From: Oribacterium sp. C9
GTDB taxonomy: Bacteria > Bacillota > Clostridia > Lachnospirales > Lachnospiraceae
Direction of reading: 5' to 3'
NCBI RefSeq assembly: GCF_002007235.1
Contig: NZ_MUHW01000015.1
Location: forward strand, 38,658 to 102,657
Length of the DNA: 64,000 nt
The notes under the pieces were generated by a model. It was not told the DNA's origin. It was given only the letters and a program-made list of their open reading frames with translations, and searched no databases. Position numbers and translations under genes: made by a program. This document shows positions 1 to 9,304 of this stretch, one piece after another (position 1 is the first letter of the stretch; each line of letters begins with the position of its first letter).

Positions 1-1519
1 GCATCTGCCTGTCGTCTTTTAGTTCCACCATATAATCCTCGGCATTGCTTCCGAGACTGACTTCAACATCCGGTTTGATACCTACCTTGTGAATGTTTAG
101 ACCGGATGGAATATAGTAGTAATGTGTAGTGAACTCCACTGCAGATCCATCCTTAAGTGATGTAATGGTCTGGACTATGCCCTTTCCATAGGAGACGGTA
201 CCTACTATAGAGGCACGGTCATAATCCTTGAGACAGCCTGAGAAAAGTTCGGCAGCAGAAGCAGAATTCTGATTTTGGAGGATAACTATAGGCAGGTCGA
301 TCTCATGTCCGTCATCGGCATACCATTCACTGCCCTTTCCGTTTTTGTCTCTGGTATATAGCAACAGAGTCTTTCCCTGAGCAAATTCTGTCTTGCCTTC
401 CGTATACATCGTGAGATCGTCGGGCAGTATGTAGTCGATAAGTGATGTAGCTACTTCTATATTTCCGCCGCTGTTTCCTCTCATGTCAATGATCAGCGCC
501 TTTATCTTTGCAGTGTCCACAAGTGTGTCCAGAGCCTGCTTTGTCTGACGTTCCTCGGCATCATGAAAGGCTGAAAAAGCTATGTAGCCGATATCCTTTG
601 CTGAAAGCGATGAATCGGAGGCAGAAGCGTTGGCAGAAAGAGTTTTTAACTGTTCGTCGGTTAATTCGATTTCAAACTCATCCAGAGTTCCGTAACGTAC
701 ACGAGGTATCTCCACAGTTCCTCGTGATATACGCATGGAAACTTCTTTACCATAACGCTTTACGGTGCAGTCAAAGGAGGTTCCGTCTTCACCCTGGATC
801 AGGTTCTCAACCACATAGGAAACGGACATCTTTGTAATGTCTATTCCGTCGATCTTGTAGAAAATGTCTCCAACCTGAAGACCTGCCTCATCAGCGGGAC
901 TTCCTTCGTAGACCTTTGTGACTACTATCTCATTGCTGCCCTCAAGTTGCCGGACCAGAGCTCCTATGCCGTGGAAGGAAGACTGCTTGCTGGCGTTGAT
1001 TTCCTGCATCTCCTCAACACTGTAGTAGTGAGCGTAAGGATCCTCGGCAGTCAGTGAAGCAAGGAGTCCCTTATAGATGTAGGTTGCTGCCTTGTCCGGA
1101 TCCTCGGGGAAAAGGTAGTTCTGATCGATGAGCCCCTGAATCATGCCGAGTTTCCTGGAGATAGCCGCCATATTGAGAGAGCCTGTCACCAACCCGTTGG
1201 AGTTTTCTGATGCAGATTCTACTGCCGATGTATAGCCCCTGTCTCCTGACTGAAGCTCTGAGGCGCTCGCCAGAGTCATGGAAGCATTGCCCGCACCGCG
1301 ACTGACGAGGAGGTCGTTGATAAATGGCGGTATACCGAAGAAGTATACGTAAAATGTGCTTCCGCCGACTATAAACATGACCGCAAGTCCCAAAAGGAAA
1401 CCGTAGACGAAGTCGAAGTTTCCAAAAATCGGCTTCTTCTTATTCGTTGTCGGAGCATCGGTTTCGATATTTTCTGTTTCTTTGTTTAAATTTAAATCTT
1501 TGTCTTGCATACCCATCAT
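1..1519 (-). CDS. S41 C-terminal processing peptidase (CtpA/Tsp family), 3' end cut by window edge
   Basis: This is a membrane-anchored serine protease that would cleave exported proteins near their C termini. The visible 506 codons show a short charged N terminus, one membrane segment near residues 37-60, a PDZ domain near residues 170-250 and the S41 catalytic core. The Ser/Lys dyad is visible as the second Ser of NSASAAE and the Lys of YGKG, 25 residues apart as in E. coli Tsp. Three in-frame ATGs occur (1519, 1516, 1510); the first has a GAG-type ribosome site about 7 bases upstream. The C terminus runs off the left edge. It lies downstream of ftsEX and an M23 hydrolase but behind a terminator, so it may have partly separate expression. 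Confidence 0.9.
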   Translation of the reverse strand, partial: MMGMQDKDLNLNKETENIETDAPTTNKKKPIFGNFDFVYGFLLGLAVMFIVGGSTFYVYFFGIPPFINDLLVSRGAGNASMTLASASELQSGDRGYTSAVESASENSNGLVTGSLNMAAISRKLGMIQGLIDQNYLFPEDPDKAATYIYKGLLASLTAEDPYAHYYSVEEMQEINASKQSSFHGIGALVRQLEGSNEIVVTKVYEGSPADEAGLQVGDIFYKIDGIDITKMSVSYVVENLIQGEDGTSFDCTVKRYGKEVSMRISRGTVEIPRVRYGTLDEFEIELTDEQLKTLSANASASDSSLSAKDIGYIAFSAFHDAEERQTKQALDTLVDTAKIKALIIDMRGNSGGNIEVATSLIDYILPDDLTMYTEGKTEFAQGKTLLLYTRDKNGKGSEWYADDGHEIDLPIVILQNQNSASAAELFSGCLKDYDRASIVGTVSYGKGIVQTITSLKDGSAVEFTTHYYYIPSGLNIHKVGIKPDVEVSLGSNAEDYMVELKDDRQM

Positions 1520-1569
1520 TATATGTCTCTTTTTTCTATAATGCCAAAGGAATTTTTCTTAAGGTGTTC

Positions 1570-1614
1570 AATAGAAAAAGCGACAGATCTGAAGTCTGGT
1601 TTCAGATCTGTCGC
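1570..1614 (-). terminator. Rho-independent terminator after the M23 hydrolase gene
   Basis: A 14-bp stem (1580-1593 with 1601-1614), a 7-base loop and a T-rich tract on the minus strand lie between the M23 gene and the S41 protease. Confidence 0.8.
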
Positions 1615-1620
1615 CTGTGA

Positions 1621-2874
1621 TCACAGGTAGCTTTCCGGGTCTACATATGAGCCGTTCTTTCGGATGCCGAAATGAAGGTGTGGGCCTGTAGAGTATCCTG
1701 TTGATCCTACGGCGCCGATGGTGTCCCCCTGGGAAACCTCGGTTCCCTCTGAGACATTGAGACTGGACATATGCATGTAGACGGTGTAGGTACCGCTACC
1801 GTGGCTTATCATGATATAGTTTCCGGCACTTGCGGAATATGTGGCGATGACTATCTTTCCGGACGCGGCCGCGATGACCCTGGAGCCGGTAGAGGCTGCG
1901 ATGTCAATGCCTTTGTGATAGGAGCTTGCACCCTCCGTCGGTGATTCGCGGGAACCGAAGTGACTTGAGATGGTGCCACTTGAAGGGCATGGCCACTTGA
2001 AGCCTCCTGTCATGGTTCTTTCCTTATATTCGGAACCGTTTTTCTCGGCCTTCTTTCGCGCCTCTTCCTCCTGACGGGCAATCTCTCTTTCCATGGCTTC
2101 GATATTGGCCTCCTGAGCTTTGATGGCTGCCTTCAGATCATCTATGCTGTTCTGCTGCTCCTCGATTTCATTCTCAGCATGCGCGATCTTTTTCGAATAG
2201 GAAGCAAGCTCCTTATTTTTTTGATCGAGTAGAGTCTGTATGCTCTGCTGCTTTGCCTGAGCCTGAGTCTGTAGTTCTGTGAGCTGTGCGTTCTCAGCCT
2301 GAAGCTGGATTCCGGTGTCCTCCACCAGCTTTCTTGTCTCTTCAAATTCGTTGAGCTTTTCTCTGTCGTATCGGGTGATCCTGGATATGTACTCAGCCTT
2401 GTTCAGAAGCTCTGACCAGCTTTTTGCGTTCAGGATCATGTCGATGAAGCTGGTATCGCCCTTTTCGTACATAAACTTGATACGGAGCTTCATGCTGGCA
2501 TACTGATCTGATGAAGTCTGGGTTGCTTTAGCCAGCTGTTCCTGAGTGAACCTGATGTCCTGCTGCTTCTTTTCGATGGCGTCGTTGATGGACATGAGCT
2601 CAGTGGTGATATCCGTCATGCTCTGGTCGAGAGCCTTTATATAGGCTGCGGTATCGGCTTTGAGATCCTTCAGTTCATCTATCTTTTTGTTGACCTTTTT
2701 CTGCTCTGCTTTTAGGGTGTCTATCTTTTCCTTGCTGTCACTGATTATCTGTTTTGAGTCCTTGATGGACTGCTGTTCCTTCTCTGCCGCAGTGACAGGC
2801 ATGGAGGTACAGAGAAGTGACATGAGGGCCATCACAGCGAATAATTTTAGTTTTTTGATCTTATATTTCTTCAT
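1621..2874 (-). CDS. M23-family murein hydrolase/activator with N-terminal coiled coil (CwlO/EnvC/PcsB-like)
   Basis: This is a secreted peptidoglycan hydrolase or hydrolase activator. A signal peptide ends near the AA-EKE junction. A long Gln/Lys/Glu-rich coiled coil occupies about residues 30-280. A C-terminal LytM domain keeps the zinc-ligand motifs HKGID and HLHF, so it could be catalytically active, unlike EnvC. Coiled-coil proteins of this kind are controlled by FtsEX in several bacteria, and this gene directly follows ftsX, which supports that pairing. ATG at 2874 is preferred; an in-frame TTG at 2880 overlaps the ftsX stop and is an alternative. Confidence 0.9.
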   Translation of the reverse strand: MKKYKIKKLKLFAVMALMSLLCTSMPVTAAEKEQQSIKDSKQIISDSKEKIDTLKAEQKKVNKKIDELKDLKADTAAYIKALDQSMTDITTELMSINDAIEKKQQDIRFTQEQLAKATQTSSDQYASMKLRIKFMYEKGDTSFIDMILNAKSWSELLNKAEYISRITRYDREKLNEFEETRKLVEDTGIQLQAENAQLTELQTQAQAKQQSIQTLLDQKNKELASYSKKIAHAENEIEEQQNSIDDLKAAIKAQEANIEAMEREIARQEEEARKKAEKNGSEYKERTMTGGFKWPCPSSGTISSHFGSRESPTEGASSYHKGIDIAASTGSRVIAAASGKIVIATYSASAGNYIMISHGSGTYTVYMHMSSLNVSEGTEVSQGDTIGAVGSTGYSTGPHLHFGIRKNGSYVDPESYL

Positions 2875-2876
2875 AA

Positions 2877-3788
2877 TCAAACTCTAAGGGATTTCCGTAT
2901 GGTGAAAAATGATACTACAAATCCTACACCTACGCCGAGCCCCATTGCCGCTGCCACCATCAGAGGGAAAACTGTTCCGATGGGAATAGGTGCAAAGAGG
3001 GTGCTGATGCCGAGGAAGTGATCATTGACATAGGTTACAGCTCGCTCATATATAAGGTAAATGCCTACGAGCGGAATAACTGCGCCTGCAAATCCCAGTA
3101 CCACACCCTCCACAAGGAAAGGAAGGCGTATCATGAAGTTGGTGGCGCCTATCATCTTCATGATTTCATTTTCCTTGCGCCTGAACTGAGCCGCAACGGA
3201 AATGGTGTTGGAAATGAGAAAAACGGAAACCGCCAGAAGTACGCTTATTATGACAGCGCTCAGTGAGGAGATCAGATGCTCTAAGGAGCTGAGACCCTCT
3301 ATGGCGGCGCTTGAGTAGTTGATCTGCCTTACTGCGTCAAAGCTGTAGAGCCAGTCAACTATCTCCTGTTGATCCGCGATGTTGTTGAGGAATATTTCGT
3401 AGCTCTGGGAGCCGGCAAGAGGATTGTCCTCAGCAAAGGCTCTGGCCATCAGTTCATTGTCATGAAAGTAGTCTGATTTAAACTCTTTCCATGCATCCTC
3501 CGCAGAGGTATAGTTCCAGCTTTTGATCTCGTCTCTTGTTTCGATTTCATGACCTATGGTCTTTATTTCTTCTTCCGTTGCGTCATCATCGAAGAAAACG
3601 GTGATGCCTACGGTAGTTTCTGCGGTTTTTGCCATGTTCTGGACATTGGTCAGTATCGCAAAGAAAAGGCAGAAAAGAAAAATGCAGGCCGAAATGGTGG
3701 CTGTGGATGCAGCCGAAAAAAGCTTGTTATGGAAAATGTTTTTGAAGCCGGAACGTATACAGTAGATCCATGCATTGGCCTTCATCAT
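2877..3788 (-). CDS. ftsX: Cell-division ABC transporter permease FtsX
   Basis: FtsX is the membrane partner of FtsE; together they transmit ATP-driven changes to an extracellular peptidoglycan hydrolase. The 303-residue product has an N-terminal membrane helix (about 22-45), a large extracellular domain (about 50-165) and three C-terminal helices, the normal FtsX topology. It starts with ATG-ATG behind a GGAGG site and overlaps the ftsE stop by four bases (ATGA), so translation is probably coupled. The coiled-coil M23 protein encoded next is the likely extracellular client. Confidence 0.93.
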   Translation of the reverse strand: MMKANAWIYCIRSGFKNIFHNKLFSAASTATISACIFLFCLFFAILTNVQNMAKTAETTVGITVFFDDDATEEEIKTIGHEIETRDEIKSWNYTSAEDAWKEFKSDYFHDNELMARAFAEDNPLAGSQSYEIFLNNIADQQEIVDWLYSFDAVRQINYSSAAIEGLSSLEHLISSLSAVIISVLLAVSVFLISNTISVAAQFRRKENEIMKMIGATNFMIRLPFLVEGVVLGFAGAVIPLVGIYLIYERAVTYVNDHFLGISTLFAPIPIGTVFPLMVAAAMGLGVGVGFVVSFFTIRKSLRV

Positions 3789-4747
3789 TTCGTGCCCTCC
3801 TTTGCTGATTTATGGTGTGGGCGATGGGCGCCCCTAAGGCCGCGGGTCGGCTTTTTTTCACTGTATACCGGAGAGTCAAATTCATCATCCAGCCAGTCCT
3901 CTTCTTCGTCCCAGTCTTCTTCCCAATCCTCTGTCCAGTCTGTTTTTTCTTCTGAGTCGATAGCTTCTTCAGGAGTTTCAGCCATAAATGGCTTGCGAAC
4001 CGACAGCTCAGGCTTCTCAAAAGGCAGCAATATGGACTTTTTGGCTGAGTCTTCAGTATAAGTAGCAGAGCCGGAAGCGGTTCCCGGAATACGGTCAGAA
4101 ATGATCTCTCCCATGGACATGGAAACCGTGCGTCTGTTCATGCGGTTTACCATTTCTCTGTCATGGGTGATGACGATTACGGTGGTGCCCTGAGCATTGA
4201 TCCTTTCCAGAAGTTTCATTATTTCTTCGGCATTTTCGTGATCGAGGTTACCTGTAGGCTCGTCGGCGATAAGGATCTCCGGACGATTGACCAGAGCTCT
4301 GGCTATGGCTGTGCGCTGCTGCTCTCCGCCGCTTAACTGGCGTGGATAGGAATCTGCCTTGGAGCTGAGTCCTGTGAGTCCGAGTATCTTAGTGACATTT
4401 TCAAAGATCTCGGCATCGGATTTTCCTATGATAAGCTGGGCAAATGCTATATTTTCGTAAACCGTTCTGTCCTCAAGCAGTCTGAAATCCTGAAAAACCA
4501 CCCCCAGACGTCTTCTGTAGGCGGGAACTCTGCTCCTTCTTAGCTTTCTTAGGTCAGTGTCATTGACGATTATACTTCCGCTGTCTGTATCAAGCTCCTT
4601 TGTAAGAAGACGTACCAGCGTTGATTTGCCGGAACCGCTTTTCCCCACAATAAAGCAGAACTCCCCATCGCTGATGGTGAGATTTATGTTACGAAGTGCT
4701 TTTACTCCGGTGCGATATGTCTTTGAGACATCCTTGAGTTCGATCAT
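3785..4747 (-). CDS. ftsE: Cell-division ATP-binding protein FtsE with long acidic C-terminal tail
   Basis: FtsE is the ATPase of FtsEX. Walker A (GKSGSGKST, about 35-43), the Q-loop, the LSGGEQQR signature (about 138-145) and Walker B (ILIADEP) are intact. The usual FtsE ends near residue 220-230; this one continues for about 100 residues with a very acidic Asp/Glu/Trp-rich stretch followed by a basic end ([12 protein letters not shown]). The tail has no family I recognise and could be a cytosolic docking region. The gene is first in ftsE-ftsX-M23. Confidence 0.93.
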   Translation of the reverse strand: MIELKDVSKTYRTGVKALRNINLTISDGEFCFIVGKSGSGKSTLVRLLTKELDTDSGSIIVNDTDLRKLRRSRVPAYRRRLGVVFQDFRLLEDRTVYENIAFAQLIIGKSDAEIFENVTKILGLTGLSSKADSYPRQLSGGEQQRTAIARALVNRPEILIADEPTGNLDHENAEEIMKLLERINAQGTTVIVITHDREMVNRMNRRTVSMSMGEIISDRIPGTASGSATYTEDSAKKSILLPFEKPELSVRKPFMAETPEEAIDSEEKTDWTEDWEEDWDEEEDWLDDEFDSPVYSEKKPTRGLRGAHRPHHKSAKEGTK

Positions 4748-4786
4748 AAGGTAATTCTTTCTTTTGGTGTGGAATGGTATAAGTAA

Positions 4787-4905
4787 TCATGAAAGTACGG
4801 ATTTCTTCGCGCTGGCGCGCTCACGAAATCCTGGATGTATATTCGGAAATCGCTTCGCTCATTATATTCGCGCAGCTTTTTTCCTCATATACGACACTTT
4901 CATGA
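4787..4905. repeat. 119-bp intergenic element with 10-bp perfect terminal inverted repeats
   Basis: The ends TCATGAAAGT and ACTTTCATGA are perfect inverted repeats. Inside are further short palindromes (for example GCGCTGGCGCGC). It has no coding capacity and lies between ftsE and the PucR-type regulator. Its architecture resembles the palindromic elements at 54849 and 55651, although the terminal sequence differs. A MITE-like or REP-like element is an inference. Confidence 0.5.
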
Positions 4906-4909
4906 TAGA

Positions 4910-4947
4910 AAAAGCCGGTTACGGTGTAAACACCCATAACCGACTTT
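4910..4947 (-). terminator. Terminator of the PucR/CdaR-type regulator gene
   Basis: A GTCGGTTA/TAACCGGC-type imperfect hairpin is followed on the minus strand by TTTTTCT, just after the stop codon at 4978. Confidence 0.75.
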
Positions 4948-4977
4948 TATATTTCAATTATCTTAATAATGTGAAGA

Positions 4978-6069
4978 TCAATAATCGATGGACTCCATAT
5001 ACTTCATATACTTCACTACCATAAGAGCGATCTTGAATGTGATGGCGTCATCAAATACTCTGAGGTCAAGACCGGTTGATCTCTGAAGCTTATCCAGTCT
5101 GTAAACAAGTGTGTTTCTGTGGATGTAAAGCTGTCTTGATGTCTCGGATACGTTGAGGTTGTTCTCAAAGAACTTGTTAATGGTTGTAAGTGTTTCCTCA
5201 TCGAACTCATCAGGAGAAATAGTTGTGAAGATCTCCTTGATGAACATCTTGCAGAGTGGAAGCGGAAGCTGATAGATCAGACGTCCGATACCGAGGCGGT
5301 TATAAGCGATGATGTTTCTGTCCTCGTAGAAGATCTTTCCTACTTCGAGAGCCATCTTTGCTTCCTTGTATGACTTGGAAACATCCTTGATCTCGTTTAC
5401 TACTGTACCGAAGCTTACGCGTGCGTGGATCATAGCCTCTGTCTCCAGCATGTCGAGAATGGTCTCACCCACATGGTAAAGCTCCTCTGCTGTCTCGTTT
5501 GGCTTAACTTCCTTAACGACGATAACATTCTTCTCATCAACAGCTGTAACAAAGTCCTTTGTCTTTGTTGCGAAAAGTGTCTTGAGTGCATCCAAAGCAC
5601 CTGAGTCGTTAGAACCCTTATCAGTCTCGATGATATAAACAACACGCTTTACGCCAATGTCTATGTGGAGCTTCTTTGCGCGGTTGTAGATATCAACAAG
5701 AAGCAGGTTGTCGAGAAGAAGGTTCTTTATGAAATTGTCCTTATCGAACTTCTCTTTATACGCTACAAGAAGAGTCTGGATCTGGAATGAAGCAAGCTTT
5801 CCGACCATGTAAACATCGTCGGTGTCGCCCTTTGCGATGAGAACGTACTCAAGCTGGTGCTCATCGAAGATCTTGAAAAACTGATATCCGCCTACTGCCT
5901 GACTGTCTGCCTGAGAATCTGCAAAGGAAGATACCATAGACTCTGTGTACTGCTCGTCTGAAAATGTAGAAGAAAGAATCTTGCCGTCGATATCGGCGAT
6001 AGCAATATCGACTCTTGTAATGCCTTTCAGCGAGTCAATGGTGCTCTGTAAAACCTGATTTGAAATCAT
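4978..6069 (-). CDS. PucR/CdaR-family transcriptional regulator
   Basis: This is a 363-residue DNA-binding regulator. The N-terminal 130 residues resemble a sensor domain of the sugar-diacid type. The middle part is the GGDEF-like CdaR region. The C terminus carries the PucR helix-turn-helix (about residues 300-350) with the typical ETSRQLYIHRNTLVYRLDKL segment. ATG at 6069 follows an AGGAG site. It sits downstream of a multi-sugar importer ATPase gene and may respond to carbon supply, but the ligand cannot be read from the sequence. A good sigma-A promoter lies at 6129-6157. Confidence 0.85.
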   Translation of the reverse strand: MISNQVLQSTIDSLKGITRVDIAIADIDGKILSSTFSDEQYTESMVSSFADSQADSQAVGGYQFFKIFDEHQLEYVLIAKGDTDDVYMVGKLASFQIQTLLVAYKEKFDKDNFIKNLLLDNLLLVDIYNRAKKLHIDIGVKRVVYIIETDKGSNDSGALDALKTLFATKTKDFVTAVDEKNVIVVKEVKPNETAEELYHVGETILDMLETEAMIHARVSFGTVVNEIKDVSKSYKEAKMALEVGKIFYEDRNIIAYNRLGIGRLIYQLPLPLCKMFIKEIFTTISPDEFDEETLTTINKFFENNLNVSETSRQLYIHRNTLVYRLDKLQRSTGLDLRVFDDAITFKIALMVVKYMKYMESIDY

Positions 6070-6128
6070 ATGTTCTCCTATCTTAACGGAAAAAAGAAAA
6101 ATGTCCGCTGTTACCCATAATTAATTGT

Positions 6129-6157
6129 ATTTTACTAAAATCAACATTTAAGTTCAA
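6129..6157 (-). promoter_or_regulatory. Sigma-A promoter for the PucR/CdaR regulator
   Basis: TTGAAC and TAAAAT are separated by 17 bases, about 60 bases upstream of the ATG at 6069. Confidence 0.5.
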
Positions 6158-6288
6158 GGTTTCTTTATAGAATAGAATAATTGACAAAAAGATTCAAGTG
6201 ACAATCTGCTTTTTGTTAAAGACAAATTGCCTATTCTGTTATTCGACATGAAGAGACTTTTCCATAAATTAAGAAGCCGGAACGTGTT

Positions 6289-6326
6289 ACAAAAAAAGAA
6301 CCGAAGCACTACTGCTCCGGTTCTTT
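6289..6326 (-). terminator. Terminator of the sugar-importer ATPase gene
   Basis: An AAAGAACCG/CGGTTCTTT stem with a T7 tract on the minus strand follows the stop at 6335. Confidence 0.85.
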
Positions 6327-6334
6327 GAAAAATC

Positions 6335-7447
6335 TTAGTTTGTGATGGTCTTCTCTGTCTCTTTGTCGAATACGTGGATCTTTGACTCGTCGATCGCAAA
6401 TGTAACATTGGAACCTGTACGAGCTGCTGTCTTAGGGTTAACTCTTGCAACCCATGAAGCATCTCCGAGATCGAAGTAAAGAAGTGTTTCTGCACCGAGC
6501 ATCTCGTAAACCTTGATCTCTGCCTGAACTGTCTGCTTTGGATGAGCTGCTACGAAATCAGCCTCATCATGAATGTGCTCAGGTCTGATACCGAGAGTTA
6601 CGGTCTTGCCTACATATCCGCCATCCTTAAGCTTTGCAGCCTTCTCCTTGCTGAGTGTAATTGTGTGATCTGCGAAAGTAAGTGTTACCTCGCCATTTAC
6701 CTCTGCGCACTCTGCGTCGATCATGTTCATCTGAGGTGAACCGATGAATCCTGCAACGAACTTGTTGCAAGGTGTATCGTAAAGGTTCTCAGGTGAATCT
6801 ACCTGCTGGATGATACCATCCTTGAGAACGACGATTCTTGTTCCGAGTGTCATAGCCTCTGTCTGGTCATGAGTAACGTAGATGATTGTTGTCTCAAGAG
6901 ACTTATGAAGCTTTGCGATCTCTACACGCATCTGAGCTCTCAGCTTTGCATCGAGGTTTGAAAGAGGCTCGTCCATAAGGAATACCTTAGGTCTGCGGAC
7001 GATAGCACGTCCCATGGCAACACGCTGTCTCTGTCCACCTGAAAGAGCCTTTGGCTTTCTGTCGAGAAGGTGCTCAAGGTCAAGGATTCTTGCGGCCTCA
7101 TGTACCTTCTGATCGATCTCATCCTTAGGTACCTTACGAAGCTTAAGACCGAATGCCATGTTATCATATACTGTCATATGAGGATACAGAGCGTAGTTCT
7201 GGAATACCATCGCGATATCTCTGTCCTTTGGTTCTACATCATTCATTCTCTTTCCGTCGATCATGAGATCACCGCTTGAGATATCCTCAAGTCCTGCGAT
7301 CATACGAAGAGTTGTGGACTTACCACATCCAGATGGTCCTACGAAAATGATAAACTCCTGATCCTTTACATCAAGATTGAACTCCTTAACGGCAACGAAT
7401 CCGTTAGGATACTTTTTTGTGACGTCTTTAAGAACTACACTTGCCAT
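6335..7447 (-). CDS. msmK: Carbohydrate ABC transporter ATP-binding protein (MsmK/UgpC family)
   Basis: This is the energising subunit of ABC sugar importers. At 370 residues it has the full CUT1-ATPase plan: Walker A (GPSGCGKST, about 37-45), signature LSGGQRQR, Walker B (VFLMDEP), and a C-terminal OB-fold regulatory region from about residue 240. No permease or binding-protein genes lie nearby, so it is probably a shared ATPase serving several importers, as MsmK does in other Firmicutes. Start at 7447 follows an AAGGAG site. Confidence 0.9.
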   Translation of the reverse strand: MASVVLKDVTKKYPNGFVAVKEFNLDVKDQEFIIFVGPSGCGKSTTLRMIAGLEDISSGDLMIDGKRMNDVEPKDRDIAMVFQNYALYPHMTVYDNMAFGLKLRKVPKDEIDQKVHEAARILDLEHLLDRKPKALSGGQRQRVAMGRAIVRRPKVFLMDEPLSNLDAKLRAQMRVEIAKLHKSLETTIIYVTHDQTEAMTLGTRIVVLKDGIIQQVDSPENLYDTPCNKFVAGFIGSPQMNMIDAECAEVNGEVTLTFADHTITLSKEKAAKLKDGGYVGKTVTLGIRPEHIHDEADFVAAHPKQTVQAEIKVYEMLGAETLLYFDLGDASWVARVNPKTAARTGSNVTFAIDESKIHVFDKETEKTITN

Positions 7448-7616
7448 AATTGTTTGTCTCCTTATCAGCTATACATCTAGTACTATCAGCGGTATCTCCT
7501 CCGCTTTTTTTGAACTATCCGTATAATACTCTAATAAAAATTCAATCTCTAGGGCAGAGCTTCCCAAAAAGGAACGTCAAATTTTAGACAAAGTGTCGGT
7601 AGGAAAACCGGTTTTG

Positions 7617-8267
7617 TTAATAAAGACAAAAAATCGAAGTTTTTGTAATCTTAATCTTCCCTTCTTTCAGCAATTTGCCTACTGCACGCTTAAATGCGGC
7701 CTTTGACATGCCGAAATCACGCTGAATTTCGTCAGGTTGTACAGTTTTATCGGTGTATGGTACATGTCCATCGAACTTTTCTTTCAAAATGGTGAGTACC
7801 TCATCGGCATTTTGCTCATAAAAATAGGTCTTGATTTTGTCATTTTTAATAACTGTCGCGTCTTCATGCTTCTTTGTGTACATGGTTGCGGCAAGGCGCT
7901 GAGAGTGATCCACATAAAGATAAACCTCGATGGTGTCACCCTTTTTGAGCTCGTAACGCATCTCGTGATAAGGAAGGAGTACATCTCTCTCAAGTCCGAT
8001 ATCAACGAAAGCACCGATGTTGGTAACATCCTTTACCAGTACCTTTGCTATCTCGCCCACTGAGATAAGGGGCTTCTTTGTAGTTGCTATAAGACGATCG
8101 CGGGAATCCTTATATACGAAAACCTCTATATCGTCTCCTATATTCTTTCCGTTTGGAACCTGCTTTTTCGGAAGAAGTACGGATGCGCCTTCCTCGTCTG
8201 CGAGATATACACCGAAATCCTTTTCACGTGCTATCTTAAGTGTCTGAATCTTTCCTAATTCGATCAT
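7617..8267 (-). CDS. S1-domain RNA-binding protein, CvfB/YitL-like, short form
   Basis: The 216-residue product contains two S1-type beta-barrel segments (about 1-65 and 68-135) and a C-terminal winged-helix-like region (about 150-216, with FGMSKAAFKRAVGKLLKEGKI). CvfB proteins are usually near 280 residues with an additional S1 domain, so this appears to be a shortened relative. A role in RNA-linked post-transcriptional control is known for the family; the specific target is not visible here. Confidence 0.75.
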   Translation of the reverse strand: MIELGKIQTLKIAREKDFGVYLADEEGASVLLPKKQVPNGKNIGDDIEVFVYKDSRDRLIATTKKPLISVGEIAKVLVKDVTNIGAFVDIGLERDVLLPYHEMRYELKKGDTIEVYLYVDHSQRLAATMYTKKHEDATVIKNDKIKTYFYEQNADEVLTILKEKFDGHVPYTDKTVQPDEIQRDFGMSKAAFKRAVGKLLKEGKIKITKTSIFCLY

Positions 8268-8297
8268 TTGGTTTCCTTTCTATGATTGTGTCTGGAT

Positions 8298-9023
8298 TTA
8301 TGAAAATTCTATATTGCAGTATACTTCTCCGGATTCATTCTGGAGACTGACTACCACGCTTCCGCTATCGGTCTGTCCGTATTTCGGGATCATGATGTCT
8401 CCGAGAACTGCTGCCTTCCTGTACTCTGCCCTGATACGACCGGAGGTGAAATGCACCTTTCCTTCCGTGGCAGCTGTCAGGACGTCGTCTGCAATCTGGA
8501 TGTACTGAGCATTGTTCACATGATGATTTGTGTCAATGTGATGCTGCTCTACCTTTATGGCCTCACCGGTAGTGAGCTCCTCCGGTGCTGTAACTCTCCT
8601 GTCGCTTGCAGGCAGGTTAAGAACATTGTCTATTTCGCCGAAAGGCTCGATCATGTTTTCTTCTATCTTTACAGGACGCATGCGTTCTGTGTCGAAGTTG
8701 AACCAGAGACTGTCGGCTTTCAGAAGATAGTTTCCGTCGTTATCCTTTACCCAGAAATTTCTGTGGGCAAGAACACCTCTGAATTCGTGAGGGCTTGTTC
8801 CGATAGATATATTTTCATACAAACGGGGCATACGTTCAATATAAATATCCCAGTAGCTGAGGAGCCATGCCCTGTGGATCTCGCTCAGGTGATCCACTGT
8901 GAGGCCTACGTCCGCTGAATGAAAGGTGCTGCAGTCCTGAAGATAATTTACAAGCGCTGTAATAGTGATGTTCTGTGTCTCGTCTGTTTCTGAATAACGT
9001 ACTCTTGCGTCAAACTCGTACAT
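8298..9023 (-). CDS. Acyl-ACP thioesterase
   Basis: This 241-residue enzyme would release fatty acids from acyl carrier protein. It has the double hot-dog arrangement of the family, with one half around residues 1-120 and the second around 150-241; the HHIDTNHHVNNAQY segment matches the family's catalytic Asn/His region. ATG at 9023 (MYEFDARV) is chosen because it follows a strong GAAAGGAG site; the reading frame stays open upstream to 9206 but without a ribosome site or family similarity. A hairpin (9061-9098) separates it from mscL. Confidence 0.85.
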   Translation of the reverse strand: MYEFDARVRYSETDETQNITITALVNYLQDCSTFHSADVGLTVDHLSEIHRAWLLSYWDIYIERMPRLYENISIGTSPHEFRGVLAHRNFWVKDNDGNYLLKADSLWFNFDTERMRPVKIEENMIEPFGEIDNVLNLPASDRRVTAPEELTTGEAIKVEQHHIDTNHHVNNAQYIQIADDVLTAATEGKVHFTSGRIRAEYRKAAVLGDIMIPKYGQTDSGSVVVSLQNESGEVYCNIEFS

Positions 9024-9060
9024 GGTGCTCCTTTCATCTGGTAAAGGTGTATATGTGTAC

Positions 9061-9098
9061 AATAAAAGCAGGTTCAACGTTTCCGCGAAACCTGCTTT
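9061..9098 (-). terminator. Hairpin terminator between mscL and the thioesterase gene
   Basis: AAAGCAGGTT and AACCTGCTTT form a 10-bp stem with a 14-base loop, followed on the minus strand by TTTTATT. Confidence 0.6.
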
Positions 9099-9304
9099 GA
9101 TGCTGTGTTCTAAGGTGTTTCGTCCGTTTCGCGTATCTGCCGTCTCATACAACAGAGGTATCTCAGCGTATATCCGCTGAAAGTAATACCGGTATCTTAA
9201 TCGCATTCATAAATAAAAGCAACAGATATTTTACTTTTGAACAATCTTCTGAGAAGCAAATATTTCAACATCTGCCGGATCGAAACAGGCTTATGTAATA
9301 CCGG

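Noticed and set aside
508..837. 109-codon open frame on the plus strand
   Set aside because: It lies fully antisense to the S41 peptidase, has no ribosome site and an atypical composition.
3549..4061. 170-codon Ser-rich open frame opposite ftsE/ftsX
   Set aside because: It is the antisense of the acidic FtsE tail and has no support of its own.
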